Assembly (NCBI RefSeq): GCF_000685075.1
Contig: NZ_BAYD01000057.1
Coordinates: 1-64,000, forward strand
Direction: 5' to 3'
Source: Paraburkholderia oxyphila NBRC 105797
GTDB taxonomy: Bacteria > Pseudomonadota > Gammaproteobacteria > Burkholderiales > Burkholderiaceae
DNA length: 64,000 bases
The position numbers and the translations under genes are program-made. Within the stretch, counting starts at the first letter, position 1. Each line of letters opens with the position of its first letter. Positions 42,663-50,405 of the stretch are shown here, piece by piece. The notes beneath the pieces were generated by a model. It searched no databases, had not been told where the DNA came from, and saw only the letters and a program-made list of their open reading frames with translations.

Positions 42663-43742
42663 ATGAACTTCTTCAGAAGATATTTTCGCGTCGCAATTTG
42701 CGTATTACTCGGAGGATTTGAGCCAACAGCCCATGCTCAAAGCAGTGTGACGTTGTACGGTGTCGTGGACGCCGGCATCCTGTATACGAGCAAGACGCTG
42801 GATCTGACCACCGGTCAAAATGCAGGCCACCAGTTCTCGCTGATTAGTGGCGGTATGACGCCATCGTTGTTCGGCTTCAAAGGATCCGAAGATCTCGGTG
42901 GCGGTACGAGAGCGATCTTTACCCTCGAAAGCGGTATCAATTTGGCCAACGGGGGTTTTAGTGATTCCAATGGCAATTTCTTTGGTCGTCAGGCTTTCGT
43001 TGGTATTCAGAGCGACTACGGAACAGTCAGGGCTGGGCTGCAGTTTTCACCGTTCTTGCTCTCGCTGGTCTCCTCGGAAGTGCGAGGCTCATCTTACTTC
43101 GGAAGCGTCGTCCCAATTTATGTCGACAACGTGTTCGTCACGGGGGGTTACAACTCGAATGCGATTTCATACGAGAGCCCAACCGTCGCAGGCTTCCAGG
43201 GCAACGCGATGCTCGCGTTGGGCGGGATCGCTGGAGATTTTCAGGCAGGACGTCAATATTCGTTTAGCCTGAATTATACGGATGGGCCGGTCATGGTCAC
43301 CGCCGCAATGTATAGCGGTAACGGGGGAGGCACGGCTGCGACGACCCCTGTGCCCAGCACCGTGCCCTTCTTCGGCCGTACGATCGGCGCCAGCTACAGC
43401 TTCGAGAAATTGACCTTGAGAGCCGTGTTCGTTAACTATAGGGTTTCGGGGTCGTTCGACAGTCGCGTCTATGGGGGTGGATTCAACTATCGGATCACAC
43501 CTGCAACGTACGTCGACGCCGGTGTCTGGTACACGAGCGATGGCAACGACACACGCAATCATTCGATCCTGGCGGCAACTGGCCTGACGTATAACCTCTC
43601 GCTCGCGACGTCGCTCTACGCCCAGTTTGCATTCGTCAACAACCACGGAAAGATGGACACCGGCGTGTCGGGAAACGGTGCGACTTTTGGGGCGCCCGGA
43701 GCAACTTTTGGCGCCACAGTCGGAATGCGGCACTTGTTCTGA
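42663..43742 (+). CDS. Gram-negative porin (OmpC-like, Burkholderia type), first of a tandem pair
   Basis: 359 residues from the ATG at 42663. Signal peptide MNFFRRYFRVAICVLLGGF to a cut at AHA, mature start QSSVTLYGVVDAGILYTS. The sequence alternates aromatic/polar strands in the manner of a 16-strand trimeric porin, has the usual EDLGGGTRAIFTLESG strand-turn after the first hairpin, and ends in GMRHLF with the C-terminal Phe needed for outer-membrane assembly. It should admit small solutes. Its neighbour 330 nt downstream is a close paralogue. Placement inside the catabolic block suggests substrate-specific uptake. Confidence 0.9.
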   Translation: MNFFRRYFRVAICVLLGGFEPTAHAQSSVTLYGVVDAGILYTSKTLDLTTGQNAGHQFSLISGGMTPSLFGFKGSEDLGGGTRAIFTLESGINLANGGFSDSNGNFFGRQAFVGIQSDYGTVRAGLQFSPFLLSLVSSEVRGSSYFGSVVPIYVDNVFVTGGYNSNAISYESPTVAGFQGNAMLALGGIAGDFQAGRQYSFSLNYTDGPVMVTAAMYSGNGGGTAATTPVPSTVPFFGRTIGASYSFEKLTLRAVFVNYRVSGSFDSRVYGGGFNYRITPATYVDAGVWYTSDGNDTRNHSILAATGLTYNLSLATSLYAQFAFVNNHGKMDTGVSGNGATFGAPGATFGATVGMRHLF

Positions 43743-43991
43743 GCGCTCCGTCGCCAGCGTAGTGTGGAGGCCGTATGCAATGCGATGGGGGCCGCGCACG
43801 CCGCGAAGTCTCCGATCCGCCGAGAGCCGGATTGCGCCCCGGGGCTCGTAGGCGGGACTAGCGCCGCATCCTGAAATGGCGCCTGGCTCAAACCACAAAG
43901 TTGACATCAAGGCGACGCGCGCACAGTTTTTAGACTCGTCAGGCGCCTTTGATTCCATGTGGCAAAAATATAGCAGTGCTAATGCATTGAA

Positions 43992-44003
43992 TTGAATATT
44001 CAA
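43992..44003. promoter_or_regulatory. Perfect 12-bp palindrome before the second porin
   Basis: TTGAATATTCAA, in an A/T-rich 110-nt stretch 69-80 nt upstream of the second porin's start codon. Position fits an operator overlapping its promoter. A short A/T palindrome may also arise by chance. Confidence 0.3.
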
Positions 44004-44071
44004 AAACATAACACATAGTGGAATAAACATAAGAGAAATAGGGATTGAAACGATGGTTAAGGAGATAGTCT

Positions 44072-45151
44072 ATGAGAAAGCGCAGAGGTTCTGGTTTGAG
44101 AGTGATGGCCTGCGCAGCGAGCCTGCTGGCCACGGGTGTTGCACAAGCTCAAAGCAGTGTAACGCTGTACGGGGTCGTCGATAGCGGACTGCTTTATACG
44201 AGCAAGGCAGTTGGCACAACTCCGGGTCAAAACGCGGGAAAGCAGATATCGCTGATCGAAGGAGGCGTCAGCCCATCGGTGTTTGGCCTGACTGGAGCGG
44301 AAGACCTGGGGGGTGGACTCAAAGTTTCATTCAAGCTCGAGAGCGGGATCAGCGTTGCCAACGGCGGCCTGGCTGACTGCAACGGCAACCTGTTTGGCTG
44401 CCAGGCATGGATGGCGCTCGACAGTGCGTACGGCACGATCAAGGCGGGTCTGCAATATTCCCCGCTCTTTATTGCACTGTACGAGTCGGACCCGCGCGAC
44501 TTTTCCCTGTTCGGAAGCGGTTTGGTGAACATGGGTGATAACGTGCTCGGGACAGGTATTGAGAACTCAAACGCGCTGTCGTACACCAGCCCGACGATCG
44601 CGGGCCTGCAGGCTAGCGTGATGTACGCGCTTGGCGGTACGCCAGGAGATTTCCAGGCCGGACGGCAGTATTCGGCGAGCGTCAAATACGAGTTGGGCGG
44701 TTTCATGATCAACGCCGCCATCTACGATGGCAACTCGGGTGGCAATGCGCAAACCCCGGTGCCGACTACGGTGGAGTACGAAGGGCGCACGATTGGCACC
44801 GCGTACAAGATTGGCGCCTTGACTGCGAAACTGTCTTTCGTCAACTACAAGGTGGCTGGGTCGTTCAATAACAACGTGTATGGTGGCGGTCTCGACTATC
44901 ACGTGACACCTGCGCTCGATTTGAATGGGGGTGTTTGGGTCACAAGCGATCGAAACCACACCGCCAATCATTCGGTGATGGGGGCGCTGGGCGCCGATTA
45001 TTCCCTGTCCAAGCGCACCATGCTCTACGCACAGGCCGGCGCGGTCAACAACCATGGGGCCATGAACACGGGCATCTCGATCAATGGGGCACTGTACGGG
45101 ACGACAGGCACGACGGTAGGTGCGGTGCTCGGCATGCGTCACACCTTCTAG
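44072..45151 (+). CDS. Gram-negative porin, second of the tandem pair
   Basis: 359 residues, AAGGAG 7 nt ahead of the ATG. Signal peptide with MACAASLLATGVAQA, mature start QSSVTLYGVVDSGLLYTSKA, nearly the same as the upstream porin. Shared internal blocks include AEDLGGGLKVSFKLESG, GGTPGDFQAGRQYS, GRTIGTAYK and the final GMRHTF. A Cys pair (ADCNGNLFGCQAW) in loop 2 is not present in the first copy (SDSNGNFFGRQAF), so this copy may carry a loop disulfide. Probably arose by tandem duplication and has diverged in loops that set selectivity. Confidence 0.9.
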   Translation: MRKRRGSGLRVMACAASLLATGVAQAQSSVTLYGVVDSGLLYTSKAVGTTPGQNAGKQISLIEGGVSPSVFGLTGAEDLGGGLKVSFKLESGISVANGGLADCNGNLFGCQAWMALDSAYGTIKAGLQYSPLFIALYESDPRDFSLFGSGLVNMGDNVLGTGIENSNALSYTSPTIAGLQASVMYALGGTPGDFQAGRQYSASVKYELGGFMINAAIYDGNSGGNAQTPVPTTVEYEGRTIGTAYKIGALTAKLSFVNYKVAGSFNNNVYGGGLDYHVTPALDLNGGVWVTSDRNHTANHSVMGALGADYSLSKRTMLYAQAGAVNNHGAMNTGISINGALYGTTGTTVGAVLGMRHTF

Positions 45152-45242
45152 TGACCGGCCCGGCAGTTCTGATTCCAGTGCGAAGGCATCGTGACCGGCG
45201 AAACCGGGATGTGCCGGCCGCCGATCGACAAGGAGAATTTGA

Positions 45243-45605
45243 ATGAGAGGAAGTCAATTCCTGCGGTACGCGGCCGTAGGGCTGGTTGCGCTCATTGGGG
45301 CGAGTGCCTGCGCACAGAGCGCCCAGGACGGCAGTCAAGCGCCGGCATCCGTGACTTCGGAGCCCACGGCAAAGGCGATTCGGGCAGCGGACCGCAAGCT
45401 CAGGAAAGCGGTATTGCGCAGTCTCACGAGGACGAAAGGTCTGAACGCAGATCGTATCGTAGTGGTGGCCAAAGGGGGGCTGATATGGCTCGAGGGATAT
45501 GTCAACGACACCGGGCAGATCCAGCTGGCGACCTCGGCGGCAAGCGGTGTGACCGGCGTTAGCACGGTAAACAACAGATTGATCGTCCGGGCGGAAGGCC
45601 TGTAG
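45243..45605 (+). CDS. BON-domain exported protein
   Basis: 120 residues with AAGGAG 7 nt before the ATG. The N-terminus (FLRYAAVGLVALIGASACAQ) is a signal peptide; the Cys could be lipidated, but the residue at -3 is not the usual Leu, so this is uncertain. From about residue 45, one BON domain: KLRKAVLRSLTRTKGLNADR, then IWLEGYVNDTGQIQLATSAA and GVSTVNNRLIV. BON proteins attach to the envelope or phospholipids. It lies 91 nt behind the second porin on the same strand and may be co-transcribed. Its role in the catabolic block is unknown. Confidence 0.85.
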   Translation: MRGSQFLRYAAVGLVALIGASACAQSAQDGSQAPASVTSEPTAKAIRAADRKLRKAVLRSLTRTKGLNADRIVVVAKGGLIWLEGYVNDTGQIQLATSAASGVTGVSTVNNRLIVRAEGL

Positions 45606-45623
45606 CGCTGCGCAATCTGCCAT

Positions 45624-45657
45624 GCACTGGCCGGGTCCCTCGGCCTGCGGCCAGTGC
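45624..45657. terminator. Hairpin between convergent BON and pirin genes
   Basis: Perfect 10-bp inverted repeat GCACTGGCCG / CGGCCAGTGC with a 14-nt loop, 18 nt after the BON stop and 101 nt beyond the pirin stop. No T tract follows on either side. Confidence 0.5.
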
Positions 45658-45758
45658 GTCACTGGAACGTCGTATCCACCGAAATGCGAAAGCAATGGTC
45701 GATATGCGGGCGTGTGTGAGGGGTTTGTGTGCGCCTGCGCGAGTCTCAACACCGGCAC

Positions 45759-46619
45759 TCATGCGCGCGGAGTCAGTTCCAGTTGAGCGCCAATCTTTCT
45801 GATCCCTGCCTCTCCTCGCGCCAATGCCTCCGCGCTGGTGTGCACCGAGTAATAGCCGAGCCACAGGTCGTGCGGGTGCTTGACAGCCGAACCCAGTATG
45901 AATTCGGTGTCCCCTTGCGCTTCGAATTCCAGAGCACCATCCGACTCCTGGAAAATAGCCAGCTCCTGGTGCAGGCTGGTGCCGGAGACATTCAGCGTGC
46001 CGCTATGAGCGAACACCCAGCCAACGGTGTGCCCGGACGGCGTGTCATACGTCCAGCGCTCTCCCGAGCGCAAGGTGACGCGCAGATAATTCATGCCGTC
46101 TGGAGACAGTAGGGTGCTCCTCACCCCAGCGTACTCTCCCAAAACGATATACGCGGGTCCGCAGGTTGAAACATGCTCGCCAGAGAGGTACTGGCTTGTC
46201 GCCGGAGCGTTTTCGATTTCAGGCGGCAGAGCGACCCAGAGCTGGTATCCCACAACATTTTCAGAGCCAACTGGATGGGCGTCGTGCCATACTCCGCCGC
46301 CGGCGTTCATCCACTCTACGCTTCCGGAATCCAGAAGCCCGGACTTGCCGGTTGTATCGGAGTACTCGACGCTGCCGCCCAACATGATGGTGACAGTGGC
46401 GATACCGGAGTGAGGATGAATCTTGAATCCATTTCCGAGGGATGCCGGGATATCGAAGCGATCGAGAAAGACAAATGGCTTCAAAATTTGCCCAAGATCC
46501 GATGGGCTGACAATTCGCGTCACTGGGCCATGCAACTTGCCCCCGTGCCGGAATACAACAGGGCGCGATTCGCTGCTATCGCGATGCTTGCTGAACTGCT
46601 GCGGACTGGAGGTGCTCAT
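45759..46619 (-). CDS. Pirin family protein
   Basis: 286 residues from the ATG at 46619 (AGGAAG 5 nt ahead). Bicupin: the N-terminal cupin has the metal motif GFKIHPHSGIATVTIML with two His and a later His in GGVWHDAHPVG (plus Glu in SVEWMNAGGG). The C-terminal cupin (WTYDTPSGHTVGWVFAHSG and ILGSAVKHPHDLWLG) is typical. Bacterial pirins include quercetin 2,3-dioxygenase (YhhW) and regulators of pyruvate metabolism. Within a ring-cleavage gene block a dioxygenase role is attractive, but the sequence alone does not settle it. It faces left, convergent with the BON gene. Confidence 0.88.
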   Translation of the reverse strand: MSTSSPQQFSKHRDSSESRPVVFRHGGKLHGPVTRIVSPSDLGQILKPFVFLDRFDIPASLGNGFKIHPHSGIATVTIMLGGSVEYSDTTGKSGLLDSGSVEWMNAGGGVWHDAHPVGSENVVGYQLWVALPPEIENAPATSQYLSGEHVSTCGPAYIVLGEYAGVRSTLLSPDGMNYLRVTLRSGERWTYDTPSGHTVGWVFAHSGTLNVSGTSLHQELAIFQESDGALEFEAQGDTEFILGSAVKHPHDLWLGYYSVHTSAEALARGEAGIRKIGAQLELTPRA

Positions 46620-47000
46620 ATTTTCTTCCTGCGGGGAACCCCGCTGGACCGACCCCGATGAAGCTGCATCTCCATGCATCTATCACAAAGGCCGCCCAGA
46701 AGCGGGTGGTCGGAATGGTGCGACACGCCTGCCAGTATTTAGCCATCTCAACGACGCAATGAGTAGTTGAGAAAACTTAACGGATCGTTCCTGGCATGAA
46801 ACAATGAGCCAACGTTCTCGAGCAGCGAGTACGGTGCCCAAAATGTTGCGGCGCTCGCGCAATGGAGCGCTGCCGAATGGCGAGCTTCGAGCCGTGCGGG
46901 GTTCGCTTGAACGGATCTCGCGTCGTTGTCCGACGCATGCAGCGCCGGATTCCGGGGCGGGGCCCCAATTGGGAAGACCTGCGATTTTCTCCGGGCGCCG
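46620..47000. other. Intergenic stretch without a recognisable gene
   Basis: About 380 nt between the start of the pirin gene and the end of the TetR gene, both leftward. I see no family-like frame and no convincing repeat. The pirin promoter should lie near 46620-46760. Confidence 0.5.
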
Positions 47001-47690
47001 TTATAAAAACACAGCTTTCTCGATCAACTTCCAATACTGATTCACTGCCTTCGAATCATCGAGTGAAAAACCAATTGAGGCACTCATTTCGCCCTTCAGT
47101 GACGAAAGCACAGTTGTCATCCCGATGAGCATGTAATACAGGAGATCGGGATCCGCTTTCAGGATGGCGCCCTTGGCCTGCGCGGCGCGGATCTGCGGCA
47201 AAAGCCGTTCTCGTGTCCTTAAGAGCACGTTCTCGACCAACCATGCGAGCCTGGGACTATCTCCCTGGTTTTCCCGCAACATGAAGTGGTGGAACGCAGT
47301 GTGCTCGATCGTGAACCTGAGGAAGGTCCGGAATTCCTCGCGGACACGCTCGGCGGCCGGCATCTCGGAGTCAGGCGGAATAGCCTCGTTCCATTTGGCT
47401 TCGATTTGTGCGAACGCATCCTCGGCCACCGCGTGCCAAAGGGTATCCTTGTTACGAAAATGGTACGTGATGAGCGTATATTCGAGCCCCGCCCGCTCGC
47501 CGATACGTCGCATGCTGGCGCCGTCGAAACCGCGTTCCGCAAATTCGTTCAGCGCGGCGTCCATGATCGCACGGCGGGTTTCGATGGCGCGCGCTTGCTC
47601 CCGCCGGCCATCATCATGGCGACGTCCAAGCGTCAGTGACGACGGGGCTGCCTTCGTTGTTGTTCCTGCTGTCTTTCGCTTGCCACTCAT
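47001..47690 (-). CDS. TetR family transcriptional regulator of the catabolic block
   Basis: 229 residues from the ATG at 47690; a TTG four codons earlier is open but unlikely. A 30-residue basic N-terminal extension precedes the HTH at about residues 37-85 (RRAIMDAALNEFAERGFDGA, then RRIGERAGLEYTLITYHFRN). The C-terminal ligand domain includes a His-rich TIEHTAFHHFMLRENQGDSP. It is leftward, with 566 nt to the start of the SDR genes on the other side. It is the only regulator inside the block that lacks an obvious divergent partner, so it is the best candidate to bind the 14-nt imperfect palindrome repeated before the monooxygenase, MFS and SDR units. That link is inference. Confidence 0.87.
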   Translation of the reverse strand: MSGKRKTAGTTTKAAPSSLTLGRRHDDGRREQARAIETRRAIMDAALNEFAERGFDGASMRRIGERAGLEYTLITYHFRNKDTLWHAVAEDAFAQIEAKWNEAIPPDSEMPAAERVREEFRTFLRFTIEHTAFHHFMLRENQGDSPRLAWLVENVLLRTRERLLPQIRAAQAKGAILKADPDLLYYMLIGMTTVLSSLKGEMSASIGFSLDDSKAVNQYWKLIEKAVFL

Positions 47691-47844
47691 ACGATTCCAC
47701 AAGGGTCATACCTTAAAGGGGCAGGATACACGTCGCCCGTCCGGGTATGCAAGCATCTCGTCTGCCGGCTGCAAGCTGCGGGGATCAGCCGCCGGACGAC
47801 CCGATTGCTGAGGTCTGTGCAACGGTCAGTCGATCTCTCGGTGC

Positions 47845-48030
47845 TTACCCTGATTCGCACGCTCTCAGGGAGTCTATTAAACCGCTGTGGAAAAGCCCTG
47901 GCGCGGCGCCATTAAGCGAGTCGATCTTTAGCGTCGCCGGCTCGGTCATGCCGCGCATCGCCAGGTTGACAGCGACCTCGGGCGGCTTGTCACCTTCAAA
48001 CGGGATCGCGCCATCGAGTTCGGTTGCCTG
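47845..48030 (-). pseudogene. Possible YceI-family remnant
   Basis: Read leftward, 61 codons without a start encode EVAVNLAMRGMTEPATLKID and end in TAA. This matches the conserved core of YceI lipocalin-like periplasmic proteins, in which a GxLTxxGVTxPVTL strand is usual, but nothing before or after fits. It lies between the TetR and SDR genes and looks like an internal scrap of a lost gene. Confidence 0.45.
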
Positions 48031-48146
48031 CGCGGATAACTACGGATAACTAATGAATATTCCTTGATATTGCAGCTTCGCGGTGACGACGGGCATGGAC
48101 AAGGGCAGGCGCGACACGAACAAAAAAACATCCGGATCATGACCCA

Positions 48147-48205
48147 TAAAAATTCTACGATCGAGGAGATTTATGTTGCTTCGGCCGTGCAGGCTGTGTC
48201 AAGAT
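48147..48205 (+). promoter_or_regulatory. Shared operator-like repeat and promoter before the SDR genes (copy 3)
   Basis: 48147-48172 repeats 40654-40679 with one change. Directly behind it TTGCTT (48176-48181), an 18-nt spacer and CAAGAT (48200-48205) match base for base in position the arrangement before the MFS gene. Transcription would start near 48212, 45 nt before the SDR ATG. Confidence 0.6.
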
Positions 48206-48256
48206 AAGTCCATAGAAATAGATCAATGTCAGGACGACAACCAGGAGGAGCACAAG

Positions 48257-48982
48257 ATGGACTTGGAAGCCAAAGTAGCCGTCATCACCGGTGCCGCCAG
48301 CGGGCAAGGCGCTGCAGAAGCGGCGCTATTCGCTCGGCAGGGGGCGAAAGTCGTGGTCACGGACATCCATGACAGTGGCGCAGACGTTGCAGCACAACTG
48401 GGCAGTAACGGCCATTTTGTCCGGCATGACGTGGCAGAACAGGCGGACTGGGACGAAGTGATGCGCCAGACGCTCGACCGTTTCGGCCGGATCGATGTCC
48501 TCGTCAACAATGCCGGCGTCTATAAGCCCGCCAGCCTGCGGGAAACCGACAGGGCGCTATGGGACCTTCACTATCGAATCAACCAGCTCGGCGTCTTTCT
48601 GGGGATGCGCGCGGCAGCCGATGCAATGGCGAAGAGCGGTGGGGGATCGATAGTCAACGTTTCTTCCAACGCCGGCCTGAACAATGTTGCCGGCATCTTC
48701 GCCTATGCAAGCAGCAAGTGGGCTGTACGTGGGATGACAAAGCTCGCGGCGTCGGAATTGGCTTCGCTTGGCATCCGCGTGAATTCGATTCACCCGGGCA
48801 TTATCGACACACCCATGCTTGGGCAAAACAGTCCCGAGCGGCTGAAGTTTTATGAAGAGATGATTCCGATGCGGCGGCTTGGGACACCGGACGAGGTTGC
48901 CCGGCTGGTCCTTTTCCTCGCATCAGATGCGGCCTCGTACATTACCGGTGCAGAAATCACGGTCGACGGCGGCATCGGCTGA
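48257..48982 (+). CDS. Short-chain dehydrogenase/reductase
   Basis: 241 residues; start at the ATG at 48257 directed by AGGAGGAG. Classical SDR: cofactor loop VITGAASGQGAAEAALFARQ with Asp in VVVTDIHDSG (favouring NAD), VLVNNAG, the active-site Ser in IVNVSSNAG, YASSK for the Tyr-Lys pair, and the C-terminal VNSIHPGIIDTPM and ITGAEITVDGG. It oxidises or reduces a hydroxyl/keto group on a pathway intermediate in the cytosol. It leads a pair of SDR genes under the repeated operator; a second SDR frame starts 24 nt after its stop. Confidence 0.9.
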   Translation: MDLEAKVAVITGAASGQGAAEAALFARQGAKVVVTDIHDSGADVAAQLGSNGHFVRHDVAEQADWDEVMRQTLDRFGRIDVLVNNAGVYKPASLRETDRALWDLHYRINQLGVFLGMRAAADAMAKSGGGSIVNVSSNAGLNNVAGIFAYASSKWAVRGMTKLAASELASLGIRVNSIHPGIIDTPMLGQNSPERLKFYEEMIPMRRLGTPDEVARLVLFLASDAASYITGAEITVDGGIG

Positions 48983-49006
48983 ATGGCAACGCAAGAAGGA
49001 GACATC

Positions 49007-49741
49007 ATGGCTGGACAACTAGCAGGCAAGGCCGTTCTCATCACGGGGGCCGCACGTGGCATTGGTCGAGCAGCCGCAGAACTGTTCGCGAGTGAAGGCG
49101 CCATCGTTTTTGCGACGGACGTCAATCAACCAGCAGAGCCATTCCTCGACCCCAATATCCGTTTTTCCGTCATGGATGTCGCGAGTGAGGCCGATTGGCG
49201 CGATATCGTCCAGACGATCAAGGACAGACATGGCGGCGTGGACGTACTGGTCAACAACGCAGGGATTGGTGGGTCCCAGTTGGCGCTTGCCGACGAGAAC
49301 CTCGGAGACTGGAACCGGGTGCTCGACACGAACCTGACCGGTGTCTTTCTCGGCATGCGCGAAGTGTTGCCGGGAATGCGCACGAACAAGTAGGGTTCGA
49401 TTATCAACGTCTCGTCGATTTGGGGCATCTCCGCTATACCGGGGGCTGCTGCATACCACGCAACCAAGGCGGCAGTTCGACATTTGACCAAGCACGCCGC
49501 GGTCACTTACGCACCTGACAATGTGCGCGTGAACTCGATCCATCCAGGCATCATCGCGACGCCGATGGTGCTCGAAGATCAGGCAGAGGAAACCAGCGCG
49601 AAAGTGGTCGCAGCGACTCCGCTCGGCCGGATGGGGCAACCGATCGAATTGGCCAGGGGAATGCTGTTTCTCGCCAGCAACCAGTCGAGCTTCGTGACAG
49701 GTGCTGAACTCGTGGTTGACGGCGGATATCTTGCGCAATGA
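49007..49741 (+). pseudogene. Second SDR gene, interrupted by an in-frame TAG
   Basis: From the ATG at 49007 (AAGGAG 6 nt ahead) the frame reads a normal SDR: LITGAARGIGRAAAELFASE, VLVNNAGIGGSQLALADE and LTGVFLGMREVLPGMRTNK. A TAG stop stands at 49391-49393, and the same frame continues unchanged with GSIINVSSIWGIS, YHATKAAVRHL for the Tyr-Lys pair, VNSIHPGIIATPM and VTGAELVVDGG to 49741. The stop falls just before the active-site Ser strand, so the short product of 128 residues cannot be active. One base change would restore a 244-residue enzyme. A nonsense mutation or a sequencing error is more likely than readthrough. Confidence 0.88.
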
Positions 49742-49892
49742 AAGAGCCGAACCCGCAATAGACGCAGCACGTAGAGAACATTGAGTCAGGAGCGGCAACC
49801 GTCTAACGGTTGCTCTCTCCGATCACCCTGGCGCCTCCATGGACGCAGGCGGCAGGGAGCGCAAACCAGATTTGACCAGAACCGGTCGGGCA

Positions 49893-49985
49893 ATGCTCGT
49901 CACCGTCATTTATGGTGATCATCGTACGCTCGAACAAAAGCGCAAGCTGGCAGAGCTTGTGACCCAATATGCAGGCCGGCGATAG
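49893..49985 (+). pseudogene. N-terminal half of a 4-oxalocrotonate tautomerase-like gene
   Basis: 30 codons beginning MLVTVIYGDHRTLEQKRKLA and ending in TAG. The spacing of the first strand and the EQKRKLAELVT helix fits the N-terminal half of 4-OT family proteins (normally 60-75 residues), though the catalytic N-terminal Pro is missing because Leu follows the Met. The remaining half is absent. Such tautomerases belong to meta-cleavage pathways, so this could be a lost member of the block. Confidence 0.45.
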
Positions 49986-50033
49986 CCGAACCGGGGGGGC
50001 GTTCGTGCCCCAGTTCCAACAGACGGGCCGCTG

Positions 50034-50096
50034 GCACCTCGCCTTGACACGAATGGACGTCTCGTCCATTCGGCAGCGCTTTCCAACTGACCATTG
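50034..50096 (-). mobile_element. Scrap of an IS6-family transposase
   Basis: Read leftward, about 20 codons give CRMDETSIRVKARCQ, close to the first-Asp block of IS6/IS26-type DDE transposases (WRMDETYIRVKGxWxYLYRAVD). Flanking residues do not match and no terminal inverted repeats are visible. The scrap contains a perfect 10-bp inverted repeat CGAATGGACG / CGTCCATTCG with a 3-nt centre (50050-50072). It marks past insertion-sequence activity at the right edge of the catabolic block. Confidence 0.5.
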
Positions 50097-50197
50097 CGGC
50101 TGCGAAATTCCGCACAGCCACAACGCCTTCACCGACCGATCCCGCGAAGCATTATGCCGAAATATGCAACGGTGTATGTAAATGTCGTCGGTCCATT

Positions 50198-50215
50198 TAT
50201 TTGAGAACTCAAATA
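50198..50215. promoter_or_regulatory. Perfect palindromic operator candidate before the aldehyde dehydrogenase gene
   Basis: TATTTGAG-AA-CTCAAATA, 8-bp arms around AA, about 190 nt upstream of the aldehyde dehydrogenase start. The length and A/T-rich ends are typical of MarR, GntR or TetR sites. It is unlike the repeat in front of the SDR genes, so this unit is probably under a different regulator, perhaps the TetR encoded behind the efflux pump. Confidence 0.5.
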
Positions 50216-50405
50216 TACTCGGCCCGGTAGATGTTGGAAGTTCCCAGCCGGTACCACCTCATCGCCAGGCGAGCAGGACATACCGCGCACTAGCGGAGCA
50301 GATGGATGAGAAGCACGATTGCACTTGAAGAGTGCTTTGCGATTGATCTAACTATTGAGGAATCCAAATGGTCTGCCTCCTCATCCGGGTAACAGGAGAA
50401 AGCAA

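Larger units (their letters stand above)
49742..50405. other. Debris-filled intergenic region
   Basis: 664 nt. Contains a half tautomerase frame, a scrap of an IS6-type transposase and, near its right end, a palindrome that probably controls the aldehyde dehydrogenase gene (separate entries). No complete gene is visible. Confidence 0.55.

Noticed and set aside
50050..50072. Perfect 10-bp inverted repeat as an operator
   Set aside because: It lies within the transposase-like scrap, 330 nt from the nearest start codon, and could be chance or part of the old insertion sequence.
49803..50132. 109-codon minus-strand frame as a real gene
   Set aside because: Only about 20 codons resemble an IS6 transposase; the rest has no match and the frame overlaps the tautomerase-like scrap, so it is kept only as a remnant.
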